Shown here in pieces: positions 33,297 to 42,626 of a DNA stretch of 64,000 bases. Below the pieces are notes generated by a model, which did not search any database, had not been told where the DNA came from, and worked only from the letters and a program-made list of their open reading frames with translations. The DNA comes from Legionella_C dresdenensis. Lineage in GTDB: Bacteria; Pseudomonadota; Gammaproteobacteria; Legionellales; Legionellaceae. Made by a program: the position numbers and the translations under genes. Numbering within the stretch: position 1 is the first letter of the stretch; the number at the start of each line of letters is the position of its first letter. Where the stretch lies: assembly GCF_042649825.1 (NCBI RefSeq), contig NZ_JBHSAB010000024.1, positions 67,954 through 131,953 on the forward strand, read 5' to 3'.

Positions 33297-34202
33297 TTAT
33301 CGCGAAGAGAGCGAGAATTGCCGGCCGTTACCCTTGACTGTTTTTTGTTGAAAGCGAGTTGCGATCAAAGCGCCCGCCAATGCCAACAAACCGCCGCTCA
33401 GCGACAATACTGAAGGATACTCATTCAAAAACGCCACCCCCATTATCGTTGAAAGAATAGGCAAGGCATAAAGATACATAGAGGCATTTGAAGCCGACAT
33501 ATTATCCAGCACATAACACCAGGCGGCATAGGCCAGGGCTGCTGGAAAAATACCCAGATACACCACAGTCAGAGTTGCTTTATGAGACGCATACGGAAAC
33601 TGGCGCCATAATTCAGGAGCGAACCAGAACAATACCAATGTTCCACCCCAGATCACCCAGGAAGTAATTGCTACCGGATGATAAGAACGCAAATACCGCT
33701 TTTGAGTAATACTATAAAACGCCCCGCTTAAAGAAGAAATTAAAATAATAAAGACGCCATTGCCGGCTGAACTGTGCTTTTCCGCCAGAATCATAAGCCC
33801 CAGCCCGATTGTACTAACCAGGATTCCCCACCAGGTTAAAGCCCCGGGCCGTTCCTTTAAAAAAAGAACTGCAAGCAAGGTAGTCATGACCGGCATTAAC
33901 CCGATAACAAAACTCGCCACCCCTGCTGTGACTTCTGTTTCACCAATATTTAAACAGATATTATAGGCGCCAATGCCAATAGCCCCTATTGCCAGCAACT
34001 CAACGCGGTCAGCCCAGCGCATTTTTTTCTTCTCGGGTAAACACAGGTAGATAATTGCCATGCAGGCAGAGGCCACTAAAAAACGCAACAAAGCTAGAGC
34101 GCCAGGCGAATAGGAATCCAGACCAACCCGAATCCCGACAAAAGCAGAGGCCCAGAATATCAGGGTAAATATCAAGGAAAAACCAACTGTCAGCAACTTC
34201 AT
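33297..34202 (-). CDS. EamA/DMT-family transporter
   Basis: A 301-aa protein with ten membrane helices in two EamA repeats. Family marks are FWASAFVGIRVGLDSYSPGALALLRF at the start and the second repeat with LGIFPAALAYAAWCYVL and MGVAFLNEYPS. Such proteins export metabolites or amino acids across the inner membrane; the substrate cannot be read from sequence. Monocistronic; about 70 bp separate its stop from the fadH start region. Confidence 0.88.
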   Translation of the reverse strand: MKLLTVGFSLIFTLIFWASAFVGIRVGLDSYSPGALALLRFLVASACMAIIYLCLPEKKKMRWADRVELLAIGAIGIGAYNICLNIGETEVTAGVASFVIGLMPVMTTLLAVLFLKERPGALTWWGILVSTIGLGLMILAEKHSSAGNGVFIILISSLSGAFYSITQKRYLRSYHPVAITSWVIWGGTLVLFWFAPELWRQFPYASHKATLTVVYLGIFPAALAYAAWCYVLDNMSASNASMYLYALPILSTIMGVAFLNEYPSVLSLSGGLLALAGALIATRFQQKTVKGNGRQFSLSSR

Positions 34203-34306
34203 TTTAAAACAGGCCTCGCGCTTTCAAGCGAATATAAAAAGCATAACACTCCGCCCTGGCAAACGCCAGTCCGGTAAGCAATGCTCGGTGTTAACCTAAT
34301 CTCCTG

Positions 34307-34930
34307 TTAATTTATTGAACTTTCGCTTAAATTTTTAATCCATTGCTGGCGTTTCTCTTCCCCCATATCCGCTTTTCGGATTGCATAATGCAAAATATAA
34401 AAACCATCTGGGCCAACCGTGATTTTTTGCAGTTCATCCTGAATTAAATTATCCGGTTTCGCGATTTGGAATTCAAAAAGCACCATGTCGCCCTGATTTT
34501 TTATCGTTTTAATGTGAGAAGTCAAACCGGTTTGTTCAAGGTTCTTGAGAACATTATCAGCAAATTGTTGCAGGGTAACCTGTTTCTGCAAGCCGGGGAT
34601 AAATTGGCTGGTAACCAATTCTTGCCATTGCTCAACCTTATCACCAGCCGGAACGTACTCAATCGTTGTAATCTGGGGCGTTTTATTACTCCATGCCGGC
34701 TGCCATACGCGCTCATCAAAAATAATTTTTTGTTTTTCAACAGGTTTAATTTCAGAATTGGCATCCGGCTGTAACGCTTTGATGCTGCAGTACATTTCAT
34801 TATTATAATTATAATATTCGACGCAACCGGGATTATTCTCTTTAGTTACCTTGATTAAGTCAGCAGGACTCACAGCAGCAAAGAGATCGAAACTTAAAGC
34901 AGAGAAAAGCAAGGCGGCCAATTTATTCAT
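34307..34930 (-). CDS. Secreted/periplasmic hypothetical protein
   Basis: A 207-aa protein with a signal peptide (MNKLAALLFSALSFDLFAAV, cleavage near AAV/SPA). The mature part has one likely disulfide (CVEYYNYNNEMYC), then alternating strands and two helices, including WQELVTSQFIPGLQKQVTLQ. I recall no named domain; the overall pattern (peptide repeated 'VEQWQELVT... LLF E F') is seen in Legionella periplasmic unknowns. AGGATGA precedes the ATG. Confidence 0.68.
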   Translation of the reverse strand: MNKLAALLFSALSFDLFAAVSPADLIKVTKENNPGCVEYYNYNNEMYCSIKALQPDANSEIKPVEKQKIIFDERVWQPAWSNKTPQITTIEYVPAGDKVEQWQELVTSQFIPGLQKQVTLQQFADNVLKNLEQTGLTSHIKTIKNQGDMVLFEFQIAKPDNLIQDELQKITVGPDGFYILHYAIRKADMGEEKRQQWIKNLSESSIN

Positions 34931-35045
34931 CGATAATCATCCTGATATCTTATTTACTATTAACTATAAGTGGAGTTGGCTATTTCTGCCAGAAAATACA
35001 CTGGGAAGAGACGTGTTAGACTTTTAATTAATTTCTACATTTTAC

Positions 35046-35150
35046 CACATCGTTCGGGGAAGGAAGCGCTTTAGCGCTGTCTCGAAGCCTGTGGTACAGT
35101 GCCACGCCTTCGAGACAAATGCTTCGCATTTTCCTCAGGCCGAACGGATA
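35046..35150. repeat. Family C cloverleaf repeat (copy 3, core with short flanks)
   Basis: The core is at 35052-35145, beginning GTTCGGGGAAGGAAGCGC; the CTG of other copies is lost. It ends TTCCTCAGGCCGAAC. The left flank keeps TTTCTACATTTTACCACATC from 35031, and the outer GGGCTTTACAGCCC arms are absent. It lies between the 34930 gene and the lysR-type gene. Confidence 0.8.
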
Positions 35151-35173
35151 TGGGTTGTCAAACCCAATACCCT

Positions 35174-36067
35174 TTAACGAAAACCTTGATTAAACAGAAA
35201 GGATTTAAACGCTTCGGCTGTTGGCGATAACTGTTTATCAACATGTTGAACCCAAAAAGCGCCGGTTACGGGATTGGTATAATCCGCAATGACGAATGAT
35301 TTTAACAGATTATGCTTAAGCTCAAATTCCAGCATTGAATCGGGCAGGACAGAAATCCCCAAATTGGCCATTACTGCCGATTTAATGGCATTTTGATCGT
35401 TGATTTGGATTAGCCAAGGGCTATTCCTGCGTTTTTTAAGCAAACTATTTAACTGGTCGTAGTTTGCGCTTCCTTCATGACAGATAATAAAGGTTTCTTC
35501 AGCAAGATCGGCACTGGTAATTCTATTTTTATTAGCTAAATGATGTTGCGGCGACATGATAAATGTCATTGGCAAATCTACAATTTTCTCGCTGGTGTAC
35601 TTGATCTGATTGACTGGATGTACTACAAGATAAAAATCAACTTTATTTTCATATAAATGCTTCAATTGGGTTGCCCTGTCGCCATCTCCAAATTCAAACT
35701 GTACTGAAGGATGCTGACTGATGAATTGCGCGATTGCTTTAAAAAATACCCTCTGCAGAGAAATTCCCACCGCTACTTTCAATTTGCCATTTATCTCATG
35801 ATGAGCAGAAAAACAGGCCTGCTCGAAGAGATCAGCCTGCTCGATTATTTTTTTAGCATACTCCAGCAGTATATTTCCTTCATGAGTCAAATAAATTTTT
35901 TTACCAATAAATTCAAAAAGGATTTTAGCTAACTGTGTTTCAAGTTTATGAATTTGCTGGGAGACAGCAGGCTGACTCAAATGTAAGGCCCGCGCCGCGC
36001 TGCTAATGCTTGCATGATTTGCAACGGCAATAAAGATTTTAAGCTGCTTCAAGGTATAGTAAGTCAT
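35174..36067 (-). CDS. LysR-type transcriptional regulator
   Basis: A 297-aa protein. Winged helix-turn-helix at 1-62 (LKQLKIFIAVANHASISSAA, LHLSQPAVSQQIHKLE), then the two-lobed effector domain. It is divergent from phaB with 108 bp between the starts, the usual arrangement for a LysR regulator acting on its neighbour. Regulation of PHB synthesis by this gene is inferred from position only. Effector unknown. Confidence 0.93.
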   Translation of the reverse strand: MTYYTLKQLKIFIAVANHASISSAARALHLSQPAVSQQIHKLETQLAKILFEFIGKKIYLTHEGNILLEYAKKIIEQADLFEQACFSAHHEINGKLKVAVGISLQRVFFKAIAQFISQHPSVQFEFGDGDRATQLKHLYENKVDFYLVVHPVNQIKYTSEKIVDLPMTFIMSPQHHLANKNRITSADLAEETFIICHEGSANYDQLNSLLKKRRNSPWLIQINDQNAIKSAVMANLGISVLPDSMLEFELKHNLLKSFVIADYTNPVTGAFWVQHVDKQLSPTAEAFKSFLFNQGFR

Positions 36068-36175
36068 TCGAAATCCATAACGAAATCTTATTCATGTCAT
36101 AAGGATAAATAATTTTTTATTATAAATAAAATAGTGTATCAATTGGAATAATAAAATTTAAAGGAGGAAATTTTT

Positions 36176-36916
36176 ATGACACGTAAGATTGCGATTGTAA
36201 CAGGAGGTACTGGTGGAATTGGCTCTGCCATTTGTCAACGCCTTGCTAACGATTATCAGGTAATTGCCTGTTATTTCAAAGGCGGACGGCATGTCGAAGC
36301 CCGCCTTTGGCAGGAAGCTCAAAAAACTGCAGGATTCGATATTGATATCGTTTATGCCGATAGTACCAGCTTCTCAGAGTGTGAAAAAATGGCGGAACTG
36401 ATCCTGGAAAAATATGGTCAGATCGATGTTCTGGTTAATAATGCCGGCATTACCGCAGATTCCAGTTTAAAAAAAATGTCGCCACAGCAATGGCAACAGG
36501 TTATCGATGCCAATTTAACCAGCGTTTTTAATGTCACCCGCCATATTTTGCCTGCCATGCTGGAAAAAGAGTATGGCCGTATCATTAATATTTCCTCAAT
36601 TAATGGCCGCAAAGGTCAATTTGGCCAATGCAACTATGCATCAACCAAGTCGGCTCTCTTTGGATTCACCAAAAGTCTGGCGCTTGAAGTAGCCAGTAAA
36701 GGCATTACGGTAAACACTATTGCGCCTGGCTATATCCAGACCCCCATGCTGGCGACGCTTAAGGAAGATATTTTAAACAGCATTATCGCCAATATTCCGG
36801 TTGGGCGATTAGGAAAACCTGGCGAAATAGCCGATGCCGTCCATTTTCTTGCATCCCCTGAAGCAGGATTTATTACCGGCGCTAATCTGGATATTAATGG
36901 CGGGCAATACATGTAA
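36176..36916 (+). CDS. phaB: Acetoacetyl-CoA reductase (PhaB-like SDR)
   Basis: A 246-aa protein with a strong ribosome site AAAGGAGG. Rossmann motif VTGGTGGIGSAIC (9-21), NNAG near 89, catalytic Ser in INISSINGRKGQFGQ and YASTKSAL. The phrase SSINGRKGQFGQCNYASTKS and the C-terminal GANLDINGGQYM are PhaB hallmarks rather than FabG. It makes (R)-3-hydroxybutyryl-CoA, the precursor of polyhydroxybutyrate. Divergent LysR gene upstream. It converges tail to tail with radA, 12 bp apart. Confidence 0.9.
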   Translation: MTRKIAIVTGGTGGIGSAICQRLANDYQVIACYFKGGRHVEARLWQEAQKTAGFDIDIVYADSTSFSECEKMAELILEKYGQIDVLVNNAGITADSSLKKMSPQQWQQVIDANLTSVFNVTRHILPAMLEKEYGRIINISSINGRKGQFGQCNYASTKSALFGFTKSLALEVASKGITVNTIAPGYIQTPMLATLKEDILNSIIANIPVGRLGKPGEIADAVHFLASPEAGFITGANLDINGGQYM

Positions 36917-36928
36917 AAAAACTGCCGG

Positions 36929-38278
36929 TTAAATCAACGTTAATACTTCCTGTAAATGTTTAACCGGCACAACTTCCATTGGCAGAGCCTGTTTAGGCGC
37001 ATTGGCATAAGGCACTATTGCCCGTTTAAAGCCATGTTTGGCTGCTTCACGCAGTCGCTCCTGGCCGCTTTGGACCGGCCTGATTTCACCGGCAAGGCCG
37101 ACTTCGCCAAAAATGATTGTTTCCCGATCAAAAACCCGGTTGCGCAGACTGGAGACTACAGCCGCCAACAGCGCTAAATCGCTCCCGGTTTCAGTGACTT
37201 TAACCCCACCCACTACATTGATAAACACATCCTGATCAAAGGTTGCGACACCGCCATGGCGATGGAGAACAGCAAGCAAAATCGCCAGCCGATTATGTTC
37301 CAGCCCTGCGGCAACCCGTCTTGGTTGTTGACCATACGATTCATCAACCAGGGCCTGCACCTCGACTAACATGGAACGCGACCCTTCCCAGGTGACCATA
37401 ATGACGCTGCCTGGAGTTGGATCGGGTTGACGCGACAGGAAAATCGCTGAGGGATTGGCAACTTCTTTCAACCCGCGGTCGGTCATGGCAAAAACACCCA
37501 GCTCATTGACCGCGCCGAAACGGTTTTTAATTGCCCTGATTACCCGAAAACGGCTATCATTCTGGCCTTCAAAATACAAAACGCTATCCACCATGTGCTC
37601 TAATACCCGTGGTCCGGCCAAAGCCCCTTCTTTGGTAACATGGCCAACCAGGAACACTGCCGTTTGTGTCGTTTTGGCAAAACGCACCAATTGGGCAGCG
37701 GATTCACGAACCTGACCTACCCCGCCCGGAGCAGAAGAAATTGTGTCTGTAAAAATGGTTTGTACCGAGTCAATTACAAGAACCCGCGGAACTTCTTTCT
37801 GGGCATGAGCGATAATCGCCTCGACCTGTGTCTCTGCTAATAACTTCAAACCTTCCAACGGTAATTGCAGTCGTTTGGCCCGCATTGCAACTTGTTGCAA
37901 TGATTCTTCACCCGTGACATACAATACTTTATTCTGTAGCGATAAATTGGCAAGAGTCTGTAATAAAAGCGTTGATTTACCAATGCCTGGATCACCACCG
38001 ATTAATACTACCGAGCCATCCACCAGTCCGCCGCCAAGCACGCGATTTAATTCCGACAAACCACAATCCATCCGTACTTCGCTGTGTAATACCACATCTT
38101 CGACGGCAGTTACCGCTGAGCGCTGATTGGCATAACTGCCAAGGCGTGCGCTGCGTCCGGGCGATGCCATACCCTCTTCCACAATGGAATTCCAGGCACT
38201 ACACTGAACACACTGCCCGGACCATTGCGAAAAAGAAGCAGCGCACTGACTACAGACAAAGCGGGTTTTAACCTTCAT
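36929..38278 (-). CDS. radA: DNA repair protein RadA
   Basis: A 449-aa protein from the ATG at 38278; a GTG at 38287 is also in frame. N-terminal zinc finger CSQCAASFSQWSGQCVQC (about 8-25). Walker A GGDPGIGKSTLL at about 94. RadA-specific KNRFG loop (AIKNRFGAVNELG) near 250. C-terminal Lon-protease-like domain (EVGLAGEIRPV). RadA drives branch migration and extends recombination intermediates, also during transformation, which fits comF and the pilin in this window. Length is standard. Confidence 0.95.
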   Translation of the reverse strand: MKVKTRFVCSQCAASFSQWSGQCVQCSAWNSIVEEGMASPGRSARLGSYANQRSAVTAVEDVVLHSEVRMDCGLSELNRVLGGGLVDGSVVLIGGDPGIGKSTLLLQTLANLSLQNKVLYVTGEESLQQVAMRAKRLQLPLEGLKLLAETQVEAIIAHAQKEVPRVLVIDSVQTIFTDTISSAPGGVGQVRESAAQLVRFAKTTQTAVFLVGHVTKEGALAGPRVLEHMVDSVLYFEGQNDSRFRVIRAIKNRFGAVNELGVFAMTDRGLKEVANPSAIFLSRQPDPTPGSVIMVTWEGSRSMLVEVQALVDESYGQQPRRVAAGLEHNRLAILLAVLHRHGGVATFDQDVFINVVGGVKVTETGSDLALLAAVVSSLRNRVFDRETIIFGEVGLAGEIRPVQSGQERLREAAKHGFKRAIVPYANAPKQALPMEVVPVKHLQEVLTLI

Positions 38279-38361
38279 AATTATCACATCCTCGGCCTAC
38301 GGCTTGTTAAACTATCAAACAGTCTTTAATATTACTGCCTTTACTATAACAGATTGGCGAC

Positions 38362-39408
38362 ATGAACAAAAAACCATTTGAATGGGCAGTTATAGGCGCA
38401 GGCCCTGCTGGTATTGCAGCTGTTGGCCGTTTAATTGATCATGACATTCCGGCCAGCGAGATCTTATGGCTTGATCCCCATTTCAAAGTGGGCGACCTGG
38501 GTGCGTTATGGCGCAATGTCTCTAGCAATACAACCGTTGCCAGGTTTCTGGCTTTTTTACAGGCATCAGCTGCCTTTGGCTATCAGTCGGCTGACATTGA
38601 TTTTAATCTTAACCATTTACCGCTTGAAGAAACCTGTATTCTGGCTGATGTGGTTGAACCATTGCAGTGGGTAACAAACAGACTGCTACCCAAAGTGGCC
38701 AGTTGCCAGACATTGATTCATCATATTTTGTTAAAAGAACGGCTTTGGCAGCTAACAGCAACTGAGCAATCATTTTTGGCCCGAAACGTCATTCTTGCCA
38801 ACGGCGCTGCGCCTTCTACACTAAACTATCCCGGTATTCAGCAAATACCATTTGAAACCGCAATTGATAAAGAACAACTTGCCGCCTGTATCAGTCCCGG
38901 CAAAACCTATGGCGTTTTTGGCTCCTCTCACTCAGCGATTATCATTATCCGATATCTGGTCGAGCTTGGCGTTGAGAAAATTATTAACTTCTACCGTTCA
39001 CCCTGCAAATACGCGCTGGACATGGGAGACTGGATACTGTTTGACAATACCGGGCTTAAAGGCCAGACAGCTTTATGGGCTCGGGAAAACATAGACGGAA
39101 CATATCCGCCCGGCTTAAATCGCTATCCAGTGAATGAACACTCTATTGCCCGTCATCTGCCAGAGTGCGACCAGGTTATTTACGCAGTCGGTTTTGAACA
39201 ACGCCGGAATCTGGATATCGGCGGTTATGAAAATGCTGATTACAACTCCAATACCGGTATCATTGCCCCGGGATTATTCGGCTTTGGCATTGGCTATCCT
39301 GAAACCAAAGCGGATCCATTCGGCACAATAGAGTCACAGGTTGGGTTGTGGAAATTTATGGTCTACCTGAATAAGGTATTACCTATTTGGCTGCAATACC
39401 ATACCTGA
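38362..39408 (+). CDS. FAD/NAD(P)-binding oxidoreductase
   Basis: A 348-aa protein. FAD-binding motif VIGAGPAGIAAVGRL at 10-24, followed by GDLGALWRNVSSNT. Second nucleotide site YGVFGSSHSAIIIIRYLVEL near 184. The C-terminal part has VIYAVGFEQRRNL and GIGYPETKADPFGTIESQVGLWKF. It resembles pyridine-nucleotide-disulfide/monooxygenase-like oxidoreductases without the redox Cys pair. Reaction unknown. Standalone gene divergent from radA (84 bp). Confidence 0.82.
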   Translation: MNKKPFEWAVIGAGPAGIAAVGRLIDHDIPASEILWLDPHFKVGDLGALWRNVSSNTTVARFLAFLQASAAFGYQSADIDFNLNHLPLEETCILADVVEPLQWVTNRLLPKVASCQTLIHHILLKERLWQLTATEQSFLARNVILANGAAPSTLNYPGIQQIPFETAIDKEQLAACISPGKTYGVFGSSHSAIIIIRYLVELGVEKIINFYRSPCKYALDMGDWILFDNTGLKGQTALWARENIDGTYPPGLNRYPVNEHSIARHLPECDQVIYAVGFEQRRNLDIGGYENADYNSNTGIIAPGLFGFGIGYPETKADPFGTIESQVGLWKFMVYLNKVLPIWLQYHT

Positions 39409-39486
39409 TGATATACGCTGCGTACGGCACTTCCATAAGACAGCAGGTACGAGTATACTTCCGGCTTTTAAAAGCAGGCGTGCACC

Positions 39487-39705
39487 ATGTCAAAGTCAGT
39501 AAATTTCGAAAAATCGATGATGGAACTTGACGAAATCGTCAAGCAACTGGAAAAAGGCGAACTATCACTGGAAGATTCACTGAAATACTATGAAAAAGGC
39601 ATTAATCTGGCAAGAAAATGTCAGGATGCATTAACTCAGGCTGAACAGAAAATCGAAATGCTACGTATAACTGCGACTGAATGTGATGGAACAACTGATG
39701 AATAA
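39487..39705 (+). CDS. xseB: Exodeoxyribonuclease VII small subunit
   Basis: A 72-aa helical protein with FEKSMMELDEIVKQLEKGEL and SLEDSLKYYEKGINLARKCQ, the invariant XseB text. It is the small subunit that coats the XseA catalytic subunit in a single-strand DNA exonuclease. Followed by ispA with an 8-bp overlap, the common xseB-ispA order. Confidence 0.96.
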   Translation: MSKSVNFEKSMMELDEIVKQLEKGELSLEDSLKYYEKGINLARKCQDALTQAEQKIEMLRITATECDGTTDE

Positions 39706-40600
39706 CCCTCATATCAACCGCCTGCTGACCCACCACGAACGTGTTCTTGAACAGTTGATGCAATCAACCAATATTCCGGCTGCCCGTATAAAAGAATCGA
39801 TTCTTTACTCGCTGTTTCCGGGCGGCAAACGACTCAGACCATTACTGGTTTATCTTGCTGGCGAGCTTTTAAAGCTACCCGTTAATTGTCTGGACATCAT
39901 TGCTGCGTCAGTAGAAATCACCCATTGCTACTCTCTTATTCACGATGATTTACCAGCAATGGACGATGATGATTTCAGGCGCGGCAAAGCGAGCTGCCAC
40001 CGCGCTTTCGATGAAGCAACCGCTATTCTCGCCGGTGATGGCATGCAAGCGCTGGCAATACAAATCCTGTTATGCGAACTCCCCCGTTTTCTGTCCGCGG
40101 AAAAAACAAATCGAATAACCTGCGAACTGGTGACCGCTAGCGGAGTAAGCGGTATGGTCAGCGGACAAAGCCTGGACTTGACTGAACTGGCTACTAAAAC
40201 CGTTACCGAAAACCAACTGCGTACTATCCATTTACTCAAAACCGGTAAACTGATTTCCGCCTGTATCAATATGACTATCATTGCATCTGATACGGATAAT
40301 GCATTGAAAGAAGCATTGCAAACCTTTGCCCATCATTTGGGTCTGGTATTTCAAATGCAGGATGATTATCTCGATCACTATGTATCAACAGATGTCCTTG
40401 GCAAAGGCCGGTCGTCAGATATTGCCAATCAGAAAACTACTTTTGCCAGTTTATACAGCCAGTCAGAACTTTCCAGCCTTATCAGCGAGCACTACCAGCT
40501 TGCTACTAAGGCACTGGCAATATTTGGCGATAATGCGCAAAATCTGCTGGATTTAACCCACTCTATGGAACAGCGCAGCCTTGATGCAGCGCAAGCGTAA
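39698..40600 (+). CDS. ispA: Farnesyl diphosphate (polyprenyl) synthase
   Basis: A 300-aa protein from the ATG at 39698, which overlaps the xseB end; an ATG at 39683 is also possible. Chain marks are LFPGGKRLRPLLVYL, the first Asp-rich motif IHDDLPAMDDDDFRRG at about 81-96, GDGMQALA, and the second motif MQDDYLDHY near 223. It joins IPP and allylic diphosphates to FPP for quinones and undecaprenyl phosphate. The last residues SLDAAQA come from a family E repeat arm (40577-40602), so the natural terminus seems replaced. Confidence 0.95.
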   Translation: MNNPHINRLLTHHERVLEQLMQSTNIPAARIKESILYSLFPGGKRLRPLLVYLAGELLKLPVNCLDIIAASVEITHCYSLIHDDLPAMDDDDFRRGKASCHRAFDEATAILAGDGMQALAIQILLCELPRFLSAEKTNRITCELVTASGVSGMVSGQSLDLTELATKTVTENQLRTIHLLKTGKLISACINMTIIASDTDNALKEALQTFAHHLGLVFQMQDDYLDHYVSTDVLGKGRSSDIANQKTTFASLYSQSELSSLISEHYQLATKALAIFGDNAQNLLDLTHSMEQRSLDAAQA

Positions 40601-40670
40601 TCAGAGTCTGTCATTTTTACGGAGGTGGGATGACAATTTCCATAACTTAAGAGCAGTGGGCACATAGGTA
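40577..40670. repeat. Family E arm overlapping ispA end, then a degenerate family A unit
   Basis: 40577-40602 reads CAGCCTTGATGCAGCGCAAG then CGTAATC, a family E arm that supplies the ispA stop codon. 40607-40660 (CTGTCATTTTTACGGAGGTG... then GATGACAATTTCCATAACTT) is an eroded copy of one unit of the 3979-5236 array. No gene is seen up to 40781. Confidence 0.65.
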
Positions 40671-40781
40671 TCAGGCCAAGGCGTTTTACATAGATCTGGC
40701 TATAGATTCAAAATTACACAAAATGCCGAATTAATAGTATAATATCTGCTTCATTACATAATTATCTACCAATAAAAAACT

Positions 40782-42125
40782 ATGCCTTCAAAATTTAAAG
40801 AACTCACCGGCGATGCCTTATCGGAAAAAATTGTTTCCCTTCCTGCAGAGATAGAAAGTTGTCTGCCATTAGGAGATTCCTTTTATATGGTATACCCCGA
40901 TCAAGGGAAAAAATGGCAATTACTGGTAGATTACAAGCCAGAAGATACAGAAGATGGCATCTATAGTCAGACACATAACAGACTGGTTCATCAGAGCGAG
41001 GCGCTTGATCAAGCGCAGGAAAAGCTTGCGCAAAACCAGCTTGAGGGCTCTGCATATAATAACGACAGCGCCTCATTGAAACTTCATCTTAATATTAATA
41101 ATATTGGAGAATTGGATGAAACGATTATTCTTGAATTAATCAAACTTTTGATTACTGAGGCAACTGCAGCAAACAGTATGCAATTTCATTTTAAAATCAT
41201 TGATCCACGACACCATATTCATCCACGGTTCGCTAATAACGATCAAATTACTATCTATTTTGATAAATATTCTTCTACAGCCGATATGCTTAGATTAGCT
41301 GAAACGGTCCATAATTTTTTTGCAAAAAACCTTATACCGGAAAACAGTAACCCTTTAGGACCAAAAGATCGGTTTGTTTTTAACCCCTTTGTTTCCGCCC
41401 GTTTTGATAACAATAAATTATTGCAAAAATATGGAGTATATCCTTTTTTTGATTTGGCGTTGAAGAAGTTTTTTTCAGATAACAGGCACAGTGATTTGAG
41501 CCACGTTCCATTATGTGCGTTTGAAACAGTTTTTAATCGGATATTGCTCTCAAGCGTGCAGGATTTACAAGTAAATTCCAGCAATGAACTTAATCAGGAA
41601 ACTGATGAAAAAATACAGAGAGAATTTGCGGCTATGGTTCAGAATCCTAAGGCTTATATTGGAGCAAAACGTAAACGTGGAACACCCACTGAAAAGCAGA
41701 TCAATGCGTTTAATATACTGTTAAGCTGTATTCAGAAAGAGTATGCTGAAATGGGATTAAAAGAAGCGGATGCTAACGAACTGCACTGGCGGTTAAGGCA
41801 AGCTTTTCGTATGTATCGTTTGAATAAAGAAGCTAATTTTTATACTTATACCCGCTTAAAAGATAGTTGTTTAAAAACGCTGCAAGATATAACCAGGGGT
41901 TTAAGCCGGGAAGAACAGAGACAAATAAACAGGCGCGTTATGGGAGTTATTACTTCTATCGGAGCGCCTTTTATGTATCAGAATAAAAGAAGCAAAACGG
42001 TGTTTTTTGCTAATTCTGATGACATGCCCCATCAAAAGCTATTGGAAAAAATGGGTAGTTCAGATGTATTTGTAATAAGAGCAAACTCCGGGAAGGGCGA
42101 GGAGAATTCCTCGCCAGCTCTATAG
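40782..42125 (+). CDS. Hypothetical protein with weak HopA1-like pattern, candidate effector
   Basis: A 447-aa soluble protein. The stretch around residues 103-220 has LKLHLNINNIGELDE, FHFKIIDPRHHIHPRFANND, QITIYFDKYSSTADMLRLAE, LIPENSNPLGP and SARFDNNKLL. In outline this recalls HopA1-type effector/lanthipeptide-synthetase proteins: a Lys-containing strand, 'R.D.ItIYf', a P-rich segment and a late Ser/Arg-x-D. I hold this loosely. The C-terminal third is helical and basic, then polar (ANSGKGEENSSPAL), compatible with a translocation signal. There is no signal peptide. AT-rich, single gene. Confidence 0.65.
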   Translation: MPSKFKELTGDALSEKIVSLPAEIESCLPLGDSFYMVYPDQGKKWQLLVDYKPEDTEDGIYSQTHNRLVHQSEALDQAQEKLAQNQLEGSAYNNDSASLKLHLNINNIGELDETIILELIKLLITEATAANSMQFHFKIIDPRHHIHPRFANNDQITIYFDKYSSTADMLRLAETVHNFFAKNLIPENSNPLGPKDRFVFNPFVSARFDNNKLLQKYGVYPFFDLALKKFFSDNRHSDLSHVPLCAFETVFNRILLSSVQDLQVNSSNELNQETDEKIQREFAAMVQNPKAYIGAKRKRGTPTEKQINAFNILLSCIQKEYAEMGLKEADANELHWRLRQAFRMYRLNKEANFYTYTRLKDSCLKTLQDITRGLSREEQRQINRRVMGVITSIGAPFMYQNKRSKTVFFANSDDMPHQKLLEKMGSSDVFVIRANSGKGEENSSPAL

Positions 42126-42542
42126 TTTAAGTAATTTTACGCGGCGCTCAAGGTTTTCATTTTACTCTCTCCCGATAGGGGCAGAGTTAAATTTTATCCA
42201 AGCGTTAGAATCAGAGTAAGAACCATTACCAGTCTCTCCAGTAGGCCTGGCGCTCCGGAACTCGCGCCCTGACGCAAATTCGAACGATTAAGCCTGGTTA
42301 ACCCACTAACCAGACTTAATTAGAGTAAGCAGAAGATTTACTGTTCGGTCTGCAAGAATAAGATAAATACTTTATGGAAATTTAGTTAATTAACAATTAT
42401 AAAGGCATAATAATGTTTTTGTGACAGCAAAAGCCAAGACAAACCTTATAAATACTCCTTTTCACCCATTGTTCAATTTATTAAAAATTTATATCATTTC
42501 AAAATATTAAAAAGTCATTTAAAAACCTATTTATGAGAAACC
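42126..42542. other. Intergenic region with small hairpins
   Basis: No gene is seen. 42170-42190 is an eroded CTCTCCC/GGG family F piece. 42232-42275 (GTCTCTCCAGTAGGCCTGG...) matches the start of the 13.4-kb block loosely. TAAGCCTGGTTA (42289-42300) pairs with TAACCAGACTTA (42307-42318). The last 150 bases are AT-rich and lead to a resolvase fragment. Confidence 0.5.
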
Positions 42543-42626
42543 ATGGGGAAATTATTTGGGTATGCTCGAGTGAGCACTGATGATCAAAATTTGAACTTGA
42601 AAATTGATGCCTTGACGGGTTTAATT
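42543..42626 (+). pseudogene. Serine resolvase/invertase N-terminal fragment
   Basis: The first 26 codons (MGKLFGYARVSTDDQNLNLK...DALTG) are the N-terminus of a serine recombinase, with the catalytic Ser of YARVST. After residue 28 the frame enters an inverted-repeat element and loses all resemblance. Nothing of the remaining 150 or more residues is found downstream, so the rest was lost. A Tn3- or IS607-type element once here is the likely source. Confidence 0.8.
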
